Shown here in pieces: positions 1-10,550 of a stretch of 64,000 nucleotides of DNA. Origin of the DNA: Symsagittifera roscoffensis. Taxonomy: Eukaryota > Xenacoelomorpha > Acoela > Convolutidae. The notes below the pieces were generated by a model. That model had not been told where the DNA came from and did not search any database. It worked only from the letters and a program-made list of their open reading frames with translations. Within the stretch, counting starts at the first letter, position 1. Each line of letters opens with the position of its first letter. Position numbers and translations under genes: made by a program. Where the stretch lies: assembly GCF_963678635.1 (NCBI RefSeq), contig NC_087066.1, positions 40,381,223 through 40,445,222 on the forward strand, read 5' to 3'.

Positions 1-300
1 CACAATCTAATTCTCAGTCCACTCGACATTAGGCCTCCCGCACCGAAATTTCATGGATAATAATCGATTATAATGGATTTTCGTTGACTAAAATGTTGTC
101 AATATAATCGATTATCTTGTCAAATTTAGACCACATAATGGATTTTTAATCGATTATAATCGATTATTTTGGAAAAATTTAAATCCATCATAATCCATTA
201 TAATCGATTATAACCCATTTTTCTCAACAATGTAATCGATTTTTTTTTCAACCCTAAATCCAATATAATCGATTATATTCCATTTTTTTCAAAAAAAAAA
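1..300. repeat. degenerate TAATCGATTA AT-rich repeat
   Basis: Many imperfect copies of the palindromic words TAATCGATTA and AATCGATTATAATCGATT are spread over about 250 bases between T-rich spacers. The same words fill the last 190 bases of the window, and one copy with its flank (CATGGATAATAATCGATT) recurs near 885-910. No open frame is seen. This is probably a dispersed or satellite-like repeat family. Confidence 0.7.
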
Positions 301-1908
301 TCTTGAAAAGCCAATCATTTGCTTTATGTTCGGAATCAGCTATCAAACGACTCATCTTTCAAAAAGCATGCAAAAGATGTAAAATTACACAAATTATAAA
401 GGAGCAATTTACGGTTTGAAAAATATGAAAAATTATATAAGTTTTAAAGTTGCGGTCTCGTTACTTTTCACACTCGTATCTCGGTCTTCGTTTTCTCTAA
501 TCTCATTGGTTGGTGACATTTTTCTTTTCATGGATCCCGCTTCAGAGCCTAAAACTGACGAATAACTTTTTTGATAACTCTTTGAACCTTTTTATGAAAT
601 CCTTGTTAAAATTAAGAAAAATTCTTTCAGTTTGCAAAAAATGGGTAATTTCTTCTCCAACTCAATAAACCAATTCAACACCAGAACATAAAAAAAACTC
701 AAGTAAAGTGCAAAGTTCAAAATTATAGAACATGATGTAAAGGTTTCATAGCAGTGGTTTTTTAAAAAAAAAAAGCATTAGAAGTTCTTAACACAATTTT
801 TTGTTTTCAACCGAAGATTGTGTTGCAGAAAATTAATAGAGACTTTAAGGAAATGTTACAAGTGTTCAGAGCCACATCGCACCGAAGTTCCATGGATAAT
901 AATCGATTATAATCGAGCGGCCTTGTTCTATATGCACAATCATGCACAAAAAGAGGAAAAAGGGAAACTTTTGAAAGCAGCAACACTTCCCTTCTTATAC
1001 TTTATTCAAACAAAAATAATCATGTTCTGGAATTTTTTGGCTCTTTTCCAGCCCCCCCTTTCAAGATCAAATTTGAAAACTCTATTGGTTAAGAAATTTG
1101 AAAACCAATCATTACTTTCCAGGAATTATGGAAGAACTAAAAAAAAACAAAAACAACAATTTCGAAAAGCTGACTTATAAATAAGCTGAGAAACTGACTC
1201 AGTGACTTTCTTTTCTAACTAGTTGCTAACCCAGGAAAATTTTATAGTCCGAATTGATAAAGCTGGCTTATCGTTTGCATAATTGTCTTATAAGTTCTTC
1301 GATTTTCATGAATTTTTTTAGTAGTATTTTTATTGAAACTAACACAATTTCAGATAATGCAGAATACTATTCAGATACTGCAAAATACTAGTTGAAAATT
1401 TTTTTTTCTGCTACGAATTCTGAAAACTATCACCGATTTGCTAAAGTAGAAGTCACTCAATTTTTCGCACATGCTCTGTCATAATTGTGCAAGAAAGGAT
1501 GATTAAAAGGATGATTATGTTAGAACTAAAGGCAAGCACCAAATGTTGCATGGAATAAACTGGAAAGTATTACGCCGAAATGTCTATAGTTTAAGGAATT
1601 CAAAAACTTTCTTGGATGGAAAACTTCTGAAAATGGGTAAAAACTCTTCTGCTGGGAAATCTGAAAATGTAAATCCACCTTTGCGATTAGCTGTTGATCA
1701 CGTTTTTTTTTGAAAAAAAAATTTTTTGAAAAAAATTCATCAAGACATATATGAGAGCCTTCCGTTCCTCGACTATTCAAAAGTTTATAATATTTAGCAT
1801 CACAATACAACAGACAACTAAAATTTAGTCGAAGTTGGTATATTAGCTTAGATCGTTATAGTCCGAATTATAGTCCTAAAATTAGGACTATAAAATTGCC
1901 TTCACAAG
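301..1908. other. AT-rich non-coding stretch
   Basis: No coding region can be supported on either strand. The open frames here are short and A/T-homopolymer driven. One repeat copy lies near 885-910. A perfect inverted repeat with 9-bp arms (TAGTCCTAA / TTAGGACTA, 2-base centre) lies at 1871-1890. Confidence 0.5.
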
Positions 1909-1910
1909 TA

Positions 1911-2394
1911 CGGTGCTGATTTAAATTATCCGGACAAAATACATTTAGCTAGAAATTTAAAACGTTTTTCTCAAGTTGTGTTGACTTTAAGTTTTAAAAA
2001 AATGATGAAGACAACTTGCTTAAATATCCAGCGGAATTAATATGGCGCAATTAGTTTTGTGAAATTCGGGTCAAATTTTTACCCGAAACATAAATCATTT
2101 TTGGTGTTTTTAGCAAAAATTACGCCAAACCTGCATGATCGATCACTGACATAATTATATCGAAAAGAGCCTCTCACATAGCCCAACAAACTTCAGGGTA
2201 TACTCTGCAAAACCTTGTATAAAACAATTTATTTTTGTTTGATAGGCAAAAAGGCCGTTTTTGAACTATAAAGAACACCAATTTCTTATTGTTTTATCCT
2301 CATAGTTTTTTACTTAAAGTCAATCCAGTTTGAGAAAAACTCGTTTAATTTTGTAGTTTAATGCGTTTTGTCCGGATAATTCAAATCAGCACTG
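1911..2394. mobile_element. Tc1/mariner-like MITE
   Basis: A 484-bp non-coding element is bounded by inverted terminal repeats of about 28 bp. The left end begins CGGTGCTGATTTAAATTATC and the reverse complement of the right end begins CAGTGCTGATTTGAATTATC; both continue CGGACAAAA. A TA dinucleotide flanks each side (1909-1910 and 2395-2396), as expected for a Tc1/mariner target duplication. The CAGTGCTG start is common in that superfamily. No transposase frame is inside, so this is a non-autonomous copy. Confidence 0.75.
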
Positions 2395-2425
2395 TAAATC
2401 GCTTGAGTTAAAACTTTTTGCTCAC

Positions 2426-3670
2426 CTGCTTATCTTTGTTGGCTGTCTGTGGGTTGAACCCCTCGTAGAGCGTCTTGATGAATGAATATGCCGGGTGCAT
2501 ATGGGAGAAGAATACATTATCGCGTCCATACGTATTCCTTCTCACTTCTTCTGCACTTAAATCGGGGTAGACTGCGTGCACTGTGTCTAATAGACGTCTT
2601 TCATCCACAAATGGCAACAGCGCCACGCCTAAAAGTCTGTTCTAGAAATACTGTTGCGCACAACGACAAAACCAACAGTTCCAGTTGTTTACATTTACAT
2701 TTAAGCAATTGCTCACCTTGCCACGCAAATTTTTTCCCGTTGAGGTCAATTTTGAAGTCAGTAGGGTACATTTCACTTAAGGGAGAGTCCTAAAATCATA
2801 TTGCAAATTATTTATTTGAAACACTTCCGGAAATATATGTCATTGTGTGCACCTAACTCACAGGAGCGGACATGAGTGACCCTGTAAACAAACAAATTTC
2901 AGCGTGATTTTAAAACGTAATCCTATATATAGACAACAGGACAGCATTCCAAATTGTTGCATAACATTTCAGAAACAATTTTAAGAAAATTAAGGACAAG
3001 CCAAAGCGTGTCTAACACTGACAAAAGAGTAAGATTTGTTCACAAGCACGTCATGTATCCTGTCAATCACTTAATTCGAGCAGCTAACACAAGCCAAAAA
3101 GTCAAACATTGTCTCTGTAAACCTCTAAGACATTTCAAACAGACTTTCGTAGCATAATAACTATTTATATTGTAACACAAATTTTGGTTTTGATTTTACG
3201 TAAATCAAACAAAACTGTGACAATTTACCCTCTGATCGGGGAAAGACTGTTGCTGCTGTTGCTGCTGTCCATACTGCATGGATTGCATTCTGGCATCTGC
3301 AATGGCCTGTCTCGGGTTGTCGACTGGAGCACTGTGTCCTCTGCCCCCTCTCTGGATCGGCTGAGGTCCCAGTTGTCCCCTGAGGTGGTAGGCAGGCATG
3401 AAGCCCCCTCTCCCTCCTCGACCAGCTTTGATTGCATCCTAATATTCACCTTCATTTTATGCTATAAAGTACTTTTAAACTTCGACTAAACTATTTGTTT
3501 ATCGTTTCTCAACATACCTGCTCTTGCTTTTGGCGCTTTTCCTTCTGCTTGAAGAATTTCTAAAAAAAGAAGGGAATGAAAATCTGACTCCTTTTGAATT
3601 TAAGTTAAGAATGTGAGACAAATTACTTCTCTTTCGACTCTCTTCTTGAAAATTTCATCCTCCATATCAC
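2426..3670 (-). pseudogene. XRN2: XRN2-like 5'-3' exoribonuclease, incomplete gene
   Basis: XRN2 is the nuclear 5'-3' exoribonuclease that acts in transcription termination. Six minus-strand exons with GT-AG borders are readable: 3627-3670 (44 nt), 3518-3559 (42 nt), 3229-3438 (210 nt), 2862-2881 (20 nt), 2717-2789 (73 nt) and 2426-2628 (203 nt). The first three encode the segment after the catalytic N-domain (GDMEDEIFKKR, then a Gly/Arg-rich part with NPRQA..ARMQ). The last three encode the C-terminal conserved block (LMSAP-DSPL..MYP, DLNGKKFAWQG, ALLPFVDERRLLDTV). The roughly 130 residues normally between these groups (through the VRLWE, YYYQGC and WYYPFHYAPF region) are absent. So are the N-terminal catalytic exons and everything after 2426. 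Exon phases do not join across 2882-3228, so coding sequence is missing there. The family call is firm. Whether this is a dead partial copy or an assembly defect is open. Confidence 0.9.
2882..3228 (-). other. interval where XRN2 central exons should lie
   Basis: These 347 bases sit between exons that are not adjacent in XRN2 proteins. The exon upstream in transcription ends at codon phase 0 (3229) and the next one (2862-2881) needs one base carried in, so they cannot be spliced together in frame. No reading on the minus strand here gives the expected conserved segment. The interval looks like ordinary AT-rich intron sequence. Confidence 0.7.
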
Positions 3671-4167
3671 CTAATACTAGAAAATACACAACCATAATTA
3701 GAGTAAAAAACGCTTCTCAACAAAAATCATATATCTTCACCAGTATTAATAGTCTTTGTAAAACTTGAAATAAGTAAGACCCACCCGAAAAAGATTTAAA
3801 TTCCAGAATCACTTGAACTGAAATTCGGATCTCTGAAGTGAAGTTTTTAAATCAGTATTGAGCACAAAATTGAGAATATTCTTCATACACAGTGGCAAAG
3901 TGGAGCTTGCTAACACTCGCGATACTACACAGGTCGGAAAAAAATGTTGAAAAAAACGCATGAACCAAAATGTGCGAAGTCTCGATAAAAATAAGAAAGA
4001 GCCCATCTAAAGATACAAGTAGCTGTTTGATGATTTGGAATTTTGTATACTCGACGCAAAAACTCAAGAATTGGGCAAGCAGTTTTCGAAATATGTCAAA
4101 ACATTTCAAAAAACGGTCAAAAATTCAAAGAGGGCCAGAACATTCTGTGTAAAAATTTTAAGCGTAG
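3671..4167. other. non-coding spacer between XRN2 fragment and transposon unit 1
   Basis: The expected preceding XRN2 exon is not found here. Several short overlapping open frames exist on both strands without recognisable domains or consistent splice sites. I see no supported gene. Confidence 0.4.
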
Positions 4168-4713
4168 CCGCTTATTCAAGGGAGTTTCCCATAACCCGTT
4201 CTATTCAATAAACCCAAATCTCACATTTGGGAGAGTAGTTTTTGAGAAACCGAGAAAAGATCCGAAGATATGAGGCAAATATTCCCCTTTCAGACTTTTT
4301 TGAGGTCTGTAGACTGGGTAAGGTAAAAAGATAATACGGGATTATGTAGACACACAGAGGGATTGGGCGGACTTCTATTTGTAACCTTTTTTGAAAATAG
4401 AAAGCAGTTTTCTAATGAACTAAAATTTTTGCAAAAAACGAAAACAATTTCGAAAGCATCTAAAAAAAACAAAAATAAAAAACCCAATCCCACAAATTTT
4501 ATAATAAATAATTTTATTTAAAAAAAAAACGTTTTGGCCTTCAAAACTATAAAAAAAAATTTACTAAGCCGATACAACATAACCCGAAACCGTTTATTTG
4601 AAAACAAAACCCTTTAAAGAAACTAAATCGTTCAAAACCAGGCTTGGTTAAATGACAAATTACAGATATTTCAATTATATAAAACTATATTTGGAACCAA
4701 AAAAAATCTTTCA
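4168..4713. repeat. left-end block of the transposon, non-coding
   Basis: It begins CCGCTTATTCAAGGGA and continues CATAACCCGTTCTATTCAAT. The same sequence starts unit 2 at 15761. A weaker relative of this stretch occurs near 63200-63290. No coding region is seen. Confidence 0.6.
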
Positions 4714-4820
4714 CTTGCACCAAACTTTCACAAATAGAATGGCTTGCTCCAAACGTTCAATAATAGAATGGCTTGCACCAAACTTTCCCTAATAGAATGG
4801 CTTGCACCAAACTTTCACCA
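4714..4820. repeat. 29-bp subterminal repeat array, first part
   Basis: About four copies of a 29-bp unit, AATGGCTTGCACCAAACTTT followed by CACTAATAG. It is continuous with the longer arrays at 5232-5460 and 16070-17345. Unit 1 has a non-array segment of about 410 bp splitting the array, which unit 2 lacks. Confidence 0.8.
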
Positions 4821-4934
4821 CAAAAAATTTGAACTATTTCTACGAAAAAAAAATTTACTTCCTTTAAAAAAATAAGAATACTGATATTACTCAAATATTA
4901 ATTTGTACTGCCTTTGAGGACAAAAAATACTTAC

Positions 4935-5049
4935 TATCTTTTGATCCAGCGCTTCCAGGAAAACCAGTCAGATCATGTAGAGCTTGTATCTTACTCTTCA
5001 ACGAACTTGGTCCAGCACACAAATCAGTAGAAACAAAACAGTCTGACAA
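4935..5049 (-). CDS. candidate isolated exon, function unknown
   Basis: On the minus strand a 115-base open segment is bounded by an acceptor (TTTTAG at 5051-5050) and a strong donor (GTAAGT at 4934-4929). Its reading starts LSDCFVSTDLCAGPSSLKSK, followed by IQALHDLTGFPGS, and looks more protein-like than its surroundings. It lies inside the non-array insertion that splits the 29-bp repeats of unit 1. Another possible donor (GTATGT) lies near 5176. I do not recognise the protein, and no neighbouring exon could be joined with confidence. It may belong to a host gene or to another element. Confidence 0.35.
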
Positions 5050-5231
5050 CTAAAACATTGGTCAAAGTTAATACTTTTTTAATCTTTTTTCGATACTAAG
5101 AGACAAAATGAAGCTCAAGGAATTAACGCAAAAACAAAAACTAATTTAAATTTCAACAGTTGAATCAACAAACATACCTTCAATTGCAACTAACGGATTG
5201 TATTAAAGCACGCCGGCTTTTAAAGGAATGT

Positions 5232-5460
5232 CATGCACCAAACTTTCACTGACACAATGGCTTGCACCAAACTTTCACTAGCAGAATGGTTTGCACCAAA
5301 CTTTCAGAAAAAGAATGGCGTGCACCAAACTTTCACTAATAGAATGGCGTGCACCGAACTTTCACTTATAGAATGGCTTGCACCAAACTATCACCCATTG
5401 AATCGCTTACACCAAACTATCACTAATAGAATGGCTTGCACCAAGTTTTCACTAATAGAG
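5232..5460. repeat. 29-bp subterminal repeat array, second part
   Basis: About eight copies of the TTGCACCAAACTTTCACTAA-type unit, with single-base variants (TTGCACC/GTGCACC/TTACACC). An open frame of 80 residues runs through it only because the unit lacks stops in one frame. It is not a gene. Confidence 0.85.
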
Positions 5461-5834
5461 AATAACGAAACCTAACTTAGAGAATAACACATAACCTAAC
5501 TTCACTTGATCTAGGGCTTTTAGAGAAATCCAACCAGATTATAGAAACAATTGTCACGCAAAAAACACATGTTGAACTCGCGCAATCTTTTCAGAACATT
5601 TCGCCAGCTGTTTCAAAAGCATTTTCCGGCTATTACTAGAATGATTTGCACCAAACTTACTTTTTAACGTAGTTTTATTTTATATTTTGAGTTATGAAGT
5701 CTCCAAAGATCTTTTTCGATCCGTTAACGTTTGATAGCATGGTTAAATTTTATGATCTTACTTTAATTAAAACAGCGTTAAAAGATAAAAATCTATTTAA
5801 AAAAGGGAAACGAGAACCTGTTACAATAATAGTT

Positions 5835-6292
5835 TCAAGCAAAATTATTGAAAATTCGGCACCATTTTAGTACAAATTGAGACATATGCTTTTGTCCGAG
5901 ACCATTCAGATGGGCACCATCTTCTAGAAGGAAGTCTTCCAATTTGAAACACGCAGCCGAGGCATATTCTTTCGGATGTAGCTTTCTAAGTTTGCTGTTG
6001 AGTCGTTTGACCGGATTTTCCCATGTATTTTCAGAGTGATTGAACTGCCTTGGGTGATCTCGCCGAGGCAAAAACCCACAAATTTTGAAATTCACATCTT
6101 TCCTTACTGCATTTTTGAACGGGCGTCAATAACAGGTCTGAACAAAAAACACAATTTGGTCATTTGACCGATCGTTTGAACAATCATTATAATTTGGACG
6201 ACTTACCCATATCGTTCAATTTGAGAATTATTACTCATGAACGAGCCGCTTCGGCGAAGGTTCGAATCGCCAATTATTATAATCGATTTCAT
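5835..6292 (-). pseudogene. SGNH/GDSL hydrolase-like gene, left block of unit 1
   Basis: SGNH hydrolases are esterases or lipases with a Ser-Gly-Asn-His catalytic set. A first exon at 6207-6292 starts with ATG at 6292 and reads MKSIIIIGDSNLRR, with the block-I GDS serine; it ends at a strong GTAAGT donor. A second coding piece at 5835-6095 reads ICGFLPRRDHP, then NPVKRLN, and ends with DGAHLNGLGQ, the Asp-x-x-His dyad of block V. The stretch with the block-III Asn (G-x-N-D) is missing between them: the 70-base intron is followed by a short reading that hits a stop before the second piece. GDSNLRR-type SGNH domains are known from LINE ORF1 proteins and other elements. It lies downstream of the transposase on the same strand. 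Confidence 0.65.
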
Positions 6293-6750
6293 CTAAAAAT
6301 TATTTTAAATTTAAATAAGGCAATTGCAACTTCTGATTATGATTGAAAATTTTCTTAGCACAGCATCTTTTTCATGAAAACTACCAATAAGCGTTGAAAA
6401 TCACTTTTGGATGCATTCAAAATTTCCGCTAAAAGCTTCTTTTGAAAAAAATTAACAAAATTTATGAACAGATTTTTTCTATGTATCTCATGGAATTCAA
6501 CATTTGCGCCTGGTTGATTAAATTTACATAAAAGTCAGAAAAAAAACCGAATCACTAAACAAGTTCCTTACCTTTACACTAGTTCTTAATTTGAAAAAAA
6601 AAAGAAAATTGGCATTCTCTTCTGATTTCAAACCATAGCACACCAGGAGCAGACACTGTCGGAAAAAATGAAAACGAGCCGTAGAAAACAGTTGAACAGA
6701 AACTTCAATCAATTAAGGTCCACAAAATGTAACAAGTTTAGACAAAGCAT
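6293..6750. other. non-coding spacer between transposase and SGNH gene
   Basis: AT-rich with no supported gene. The empty-site sequence CTCATGGAATTCAACA at about 6488-6503 matches the place where the LTR retrotransposon inserted in unit 2. Confidence 0.5.
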
Positions 6751-8640
6751 TCACTTATGATCAACAAACTTCGGGACAAATACTAGCCATTTCTCAGTTT
6801 TGTTTTCTATGAGGGCTACTTTTTTCAATTCACTAACATTCACCCATTGCGTTTGCTCTGTTGACAGTATTTTGACAAAGTTTTCAAATTTCAGATCGCT
6901 GTCATCAGACAGGCCGTATCTGACAGGATAATACAGGTTCACATACGCGTACTTCTCTATACTGTCCTCAAAAGTGACGAAGTACTCAATTTGGCCAAAA
7001 AGCATAACACCATTGGCTCTAAAGCAAATATTACTATTTGGAGCTCTCGGATTTCGTTTGTAGCATCGAGAGTCGAAAACCAACGCCCCCTTTTGGAGCG
7101 AGACTCAATCAGCGCATTCTTATAGAGATTACGAGCAGTTAAAACCTGAACTGTTTCAAGTAAATCAGTGTCAGTTTCTTTCAGTTGAGCGGAGTTATTT
7201 CGATAAGTCCAACTTTCTGCCAAGTCTGTTGCATCGTCTTCTTCTAAAGAAGAATGAAGGAGTTCATGATACTCCAGGTAACGTCTGCAAATTATTTGAC
7301 AAAAATCATGTGACCCAGACGCGAAATGGGCGAGAAAAAGCATGGGCTGATTTGAAACACATTGCAGACATAACAAAGAGAGGACCGAAACGCCGCACTT
7401 CATCTGGTAAATGCTGTAAGCAATGAATGTTGATAGTTTCACATTTCTTATCACCGAAAATATCAACTGCATCATCTGAAAATTTTTCAAGTAACTTTTC
7501 TGCCCTTGTTATGTTTTTTTTCAACTTGAGTTTCAAGAAGAATCCTCACACCGAAAGAAAGACGCAACAAGCTCTTGTATTGAAAAGATTCCGGTTTCAA
7601 GAACTCACGAAAAACAACTGGCGCAAGGAAGAACAAGTATTTGAAGTACTCATTCGCTTTGAACTGCGACACTTCGGAGAGAACTCTTGGCTGTCGACCG
7701 TGCTGAGATAATTCAACAGGAACTGCGACATGGTACATAATATCGTCAATTTCAACCCTCTCTTTTTTGTTCGGCAACTTCATGTGTCTTGCCAATAGAC
7801 TAGCATAGACGCCAAGTAAAACGCAATGCATATAATCAACTGTTGCTGACAACGGCAATCCAGGAACATCACAACTAAAAGCGCTTCTACCTTTAACACC
7901 TACCATATTTACTTTTTGGTTGCCTTGTTGCGGGAAATATTTGGCTTTTTCTACCAGATTTTCATGGTACATTGGCTCTCTTATTTGCCGCTTTACCCGA
8001 TAAACTTCGTCATTAACCCTCATGTTGAGGGGATAGTATAAGTGCGTTGAGCCATAAGTGACTCCAGGATGGGTGCAAAACTGGCAAACGTAGTACCCGT
8101 TATGCTGGTACATATTCAATAAATTTGGCTTTGCTATGAGGTCAGCGACAATAAGCACAACATGGAACTTGAGGGAAAACAAACGTCCATTCGGCAATCG
8201 AACTGCAACCTTACGTTGTAGTTCTCGAGTCAATTGTTTTACAATTTCTTCCCAATTAGGCTTTCCTTTGCCAACAAACAAAGCGGCCAAAGCAACATTT
8301 TTTTTGGACATCCGTAGAATCGGAGGTAGCTGGGCAACAGAAAGCCAAATAGGGTACATTTGGTTATTGATGCTTGAGCTCACAAAAGAGTACTCCGTCA
8401 GTTGATAAAATCAAGTCAATGCAGAATTCGTCTAGTTGTTCAGCAAACTGCAAAAGTTCAACAGGCATATCGGAGACTTCATCGCGACAACGACTTAATT
8501 TATATTTAATAATGCTTAAATTGTTTTTTTTGCACAAAATCTTTAAGCAGTTCTGCAAACTTCAATACGCAAGTCTGACTTTCTGCTGCAGGAATAAGTT
8601 TTGCTGTTAGATCTTTGAGGTTCAGTTTAATGCTCTGCAG
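6751..8640 (-). pseudogene. CMC-like (CACTA/EnSpm/Plavaka-type) transposase, unit 1 copy
   Basis: The main piece (7487-8383) carries the transposase core: first acidic residue in VADLIAKPN, then a Cys-x2-Cys-x-His-Pro-Gly knuckle (CQFCTHPG), then DYMHCVLLGV with the second Asp and His. Downstream pieces in other frames give INIHCLQHLP and RRFGPLFVMSAMCF, and the C-terminal part 6751-7083 (FGQIEYFVTF). Frame changes occur near 7545 and 7085. Unlike units 2 and 3, the Lys codon after FREFL is intact here. Relative to those units it keeps about 108 extra bases near 8470-8578. It has lost about 300 bases of N-terminal coding near 8760. Assignment to the CMC group rests on motif layout (D, CxxC, DxMH) and is moderate. 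Confidence 0.65.
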
Positions 8641-8753
8641 ACTTTAAAATGCAGATGGCAGCAGATTAGGATTGGGCATAACTGTTTCTAAGAGCTTCAG
8701 TAAATCAACTTGAGAAGCATCCGAAATTTTGTGATGATTGGTGAAAGCTCGGA

Positions 8754-9251
8754 TTAGAACTTGTCAGTTGTCGGTGAGTCAAAAATGTTTTCACACTGCA
8801 CCTGATCTGTAGATGAAGTTAACAGATCAGCCTCATCAAAATCGCCAAATAATTTATAGCTACGCTCGTTAATTCCTTTCATTATATCTTTATAAGCCCG
8901 ACGCAAGCGTGTTTTTTTCCTAGCTGTAAGATCTTCTTGCAATAATTCAGCCACTGAAGAAGTTCTCTTACTAGTGCTTTGCAGATCAATATCAGCCAAG
9001 CTTTTGTGATCTCCATCTTGAGACTTTGCTGGAGAACGTTCTTCTTGTAGTGTTTCGACCACTGGCGAAAATTCGTTGCAAGTTTTGTGCAATGCCATAT
9101 TATCCATGATTTCATGCCCTCTACCCTGGGATGGTTCCAATGACATAGGAACTTCAGGTTGACTGTCAGCTATAATTTCCGAATTTTCAATACTTGGTAA
9201 AGGTGTTTGCAGTACAGGTTGTTGCAATTCTAATGCAGCTCTCTCTCTCAC
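8754..9251 (-). pseudogene. linker between SET domain and transposase, unit 1
   Basis: Open for about 165 residues. Upstream it is in frame with the post-SET tail (SVRERAALELQQPV). It contains two acidic or Ser/Pro-rich stretches and a helical Lys-rich part (AYKDIMKGINERSYKLFG). It resembles no domain I know. In units 2 and 3 the same sequence leads into the transposase N-terminus. Here the join is cut by a deletion near 8760. It was probably part of a single SET-linker-transposase protein. Confidence 0.5.
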
Positions 9252-9740
9252 AGAACAAGTTCGGCTTTTGCAATCATGATTTTAGAAATCGTCACTATAC
9301 TTTACCAAAACTTCATCATTGATTTTCAATTTTTTCAGAGTACGAAGTCGGACTAGAGTTTGTCGAGTGACGAGAAGTCATACTCACATTTCGGTTCACA
9401 ATCTAAATTAATGAAACGAATAGGAACCAGAATTTAATATGCTGTTTCTTAATCAGAGACTTTGTAAATTACCGAAAGTTCAGTGAAGTCCTCTGGAATG
9501 ATCCGGAGGATGCTTTTTGGTCCATTCGGTAGAACAGTTCGCCCAGGTATCGATTCTATTCCTCTATAAATCAGTTTATAACCCCTGTAATTGTCATGCT
9601 TTATTGCAAAAGAATCTTTGATTGACTCGTAAAGGTATCGTACATGATTGTAAGCACTTTCCCACCTTATTTTTTCCGCAAGGAGCTTCTGAAAATTTCG
9701 CTCTAATTTCAGCAGTACGACAACTCGAGCTTTCCTAGAG
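9252..9740 (-). pseudogene. SET domain (SUV4-20/KMT5-like), decayed copy in unit 1
   Basis: It matches the better copy at 32990-33546. The NxDCEP core survives as RFINLDCEPKCEYDF. A 1-base deletion soon after (CAAACTC against CAAAACTC) shifts the frame, and a stop follows near the post-SET region. An extra stretch of about 28 bases (near 9765-9795) interrupts the N-terminal part. It is non-functional as read. Confidence 0.6.
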
Positions 9741-10550
9741 CCTTACTCCACAAAATTTCGTACCGCTTGTACAGAACAGTTTGGGCGTCGAATTGGGCGA
9801 GAACAGTCCAATCAGCGCCAGACGGTATGCCCCTGGAGCAAAATCGAAACAATCAAAGCAGAAGGAGTCCACAAAAATCAAAAAAAGCAAGGTCAATTTG
9901 GTATCAAACTCAATAAAGGCATCAAAACAAGATTTCCAATTAGACACGATGCGGAACAAACTAAGAGAGACGCATTTTGAGCCAGAAAAAAATTGATTGA
10001 AAAACATCAGACAGATTACCTTATCATCAAGGCAATCTTTAAATCGGACAGTTTATCGAAACCTCATAAATTTGGCGTCTGAAACAACTCGGGCGAACAA
10101 AACAGTCGCATCAGATGTTTGGCGTAAAAAAGTCTGAAAAATAATTGGTCCCAAAAAAAGTGATTTCCAAAATCGCATTAGATGTTTGTTTAAAAAAAAA
10201 TGGAATAAAGTGATTCAAAAGATTTCATACGCGGAAAATATATACCGATAGCTTCAAATTCCATTCAAGTAACAGCCATGGCAAAAAAAAACTTTCCAAG
10301 AAAAACTCAACATCCATGTTCAATTGTAATTAAATTTTTACGAGGCAAATTTTGGTTGAAAAAATCACGCAACTTCTATGAAAATGGAAGTGAAAAGAAT
10401 TAACTTGTCCAATAATTAAGTTTTCTCGCTCCAAACTCAAAACAAAAAGATTAATCTTTTTAAAAATCCAGCTCAAAAGATCAGTTAACCGAGTTTTTCA
10501 AATCAGAACAATTCAGATGGAAGCAATTTCAAAGGTCAACTGTATCTGAT
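9741..10550. other. AT-rich spacer, no gene seen
   Basis: Between the SET remnant and the BEN-like exon. It aligns with 33400-34050 of unit 3. Its open frames are antisense to the SET N-terminal region or too short to support. Confidence 0.4.

Noticed and set aside
2954-3157. Plus-strand ORF as a small gene
   Set aside because: Lies opposite the XRN2 intron interval, with no homology and biased composition.
7427-7711. Plus-strand ORF repeated in the three units (FNLSFKKNPHTERK-like)
   Set aside because: Antisense to the conserved transposase frame in every copy.
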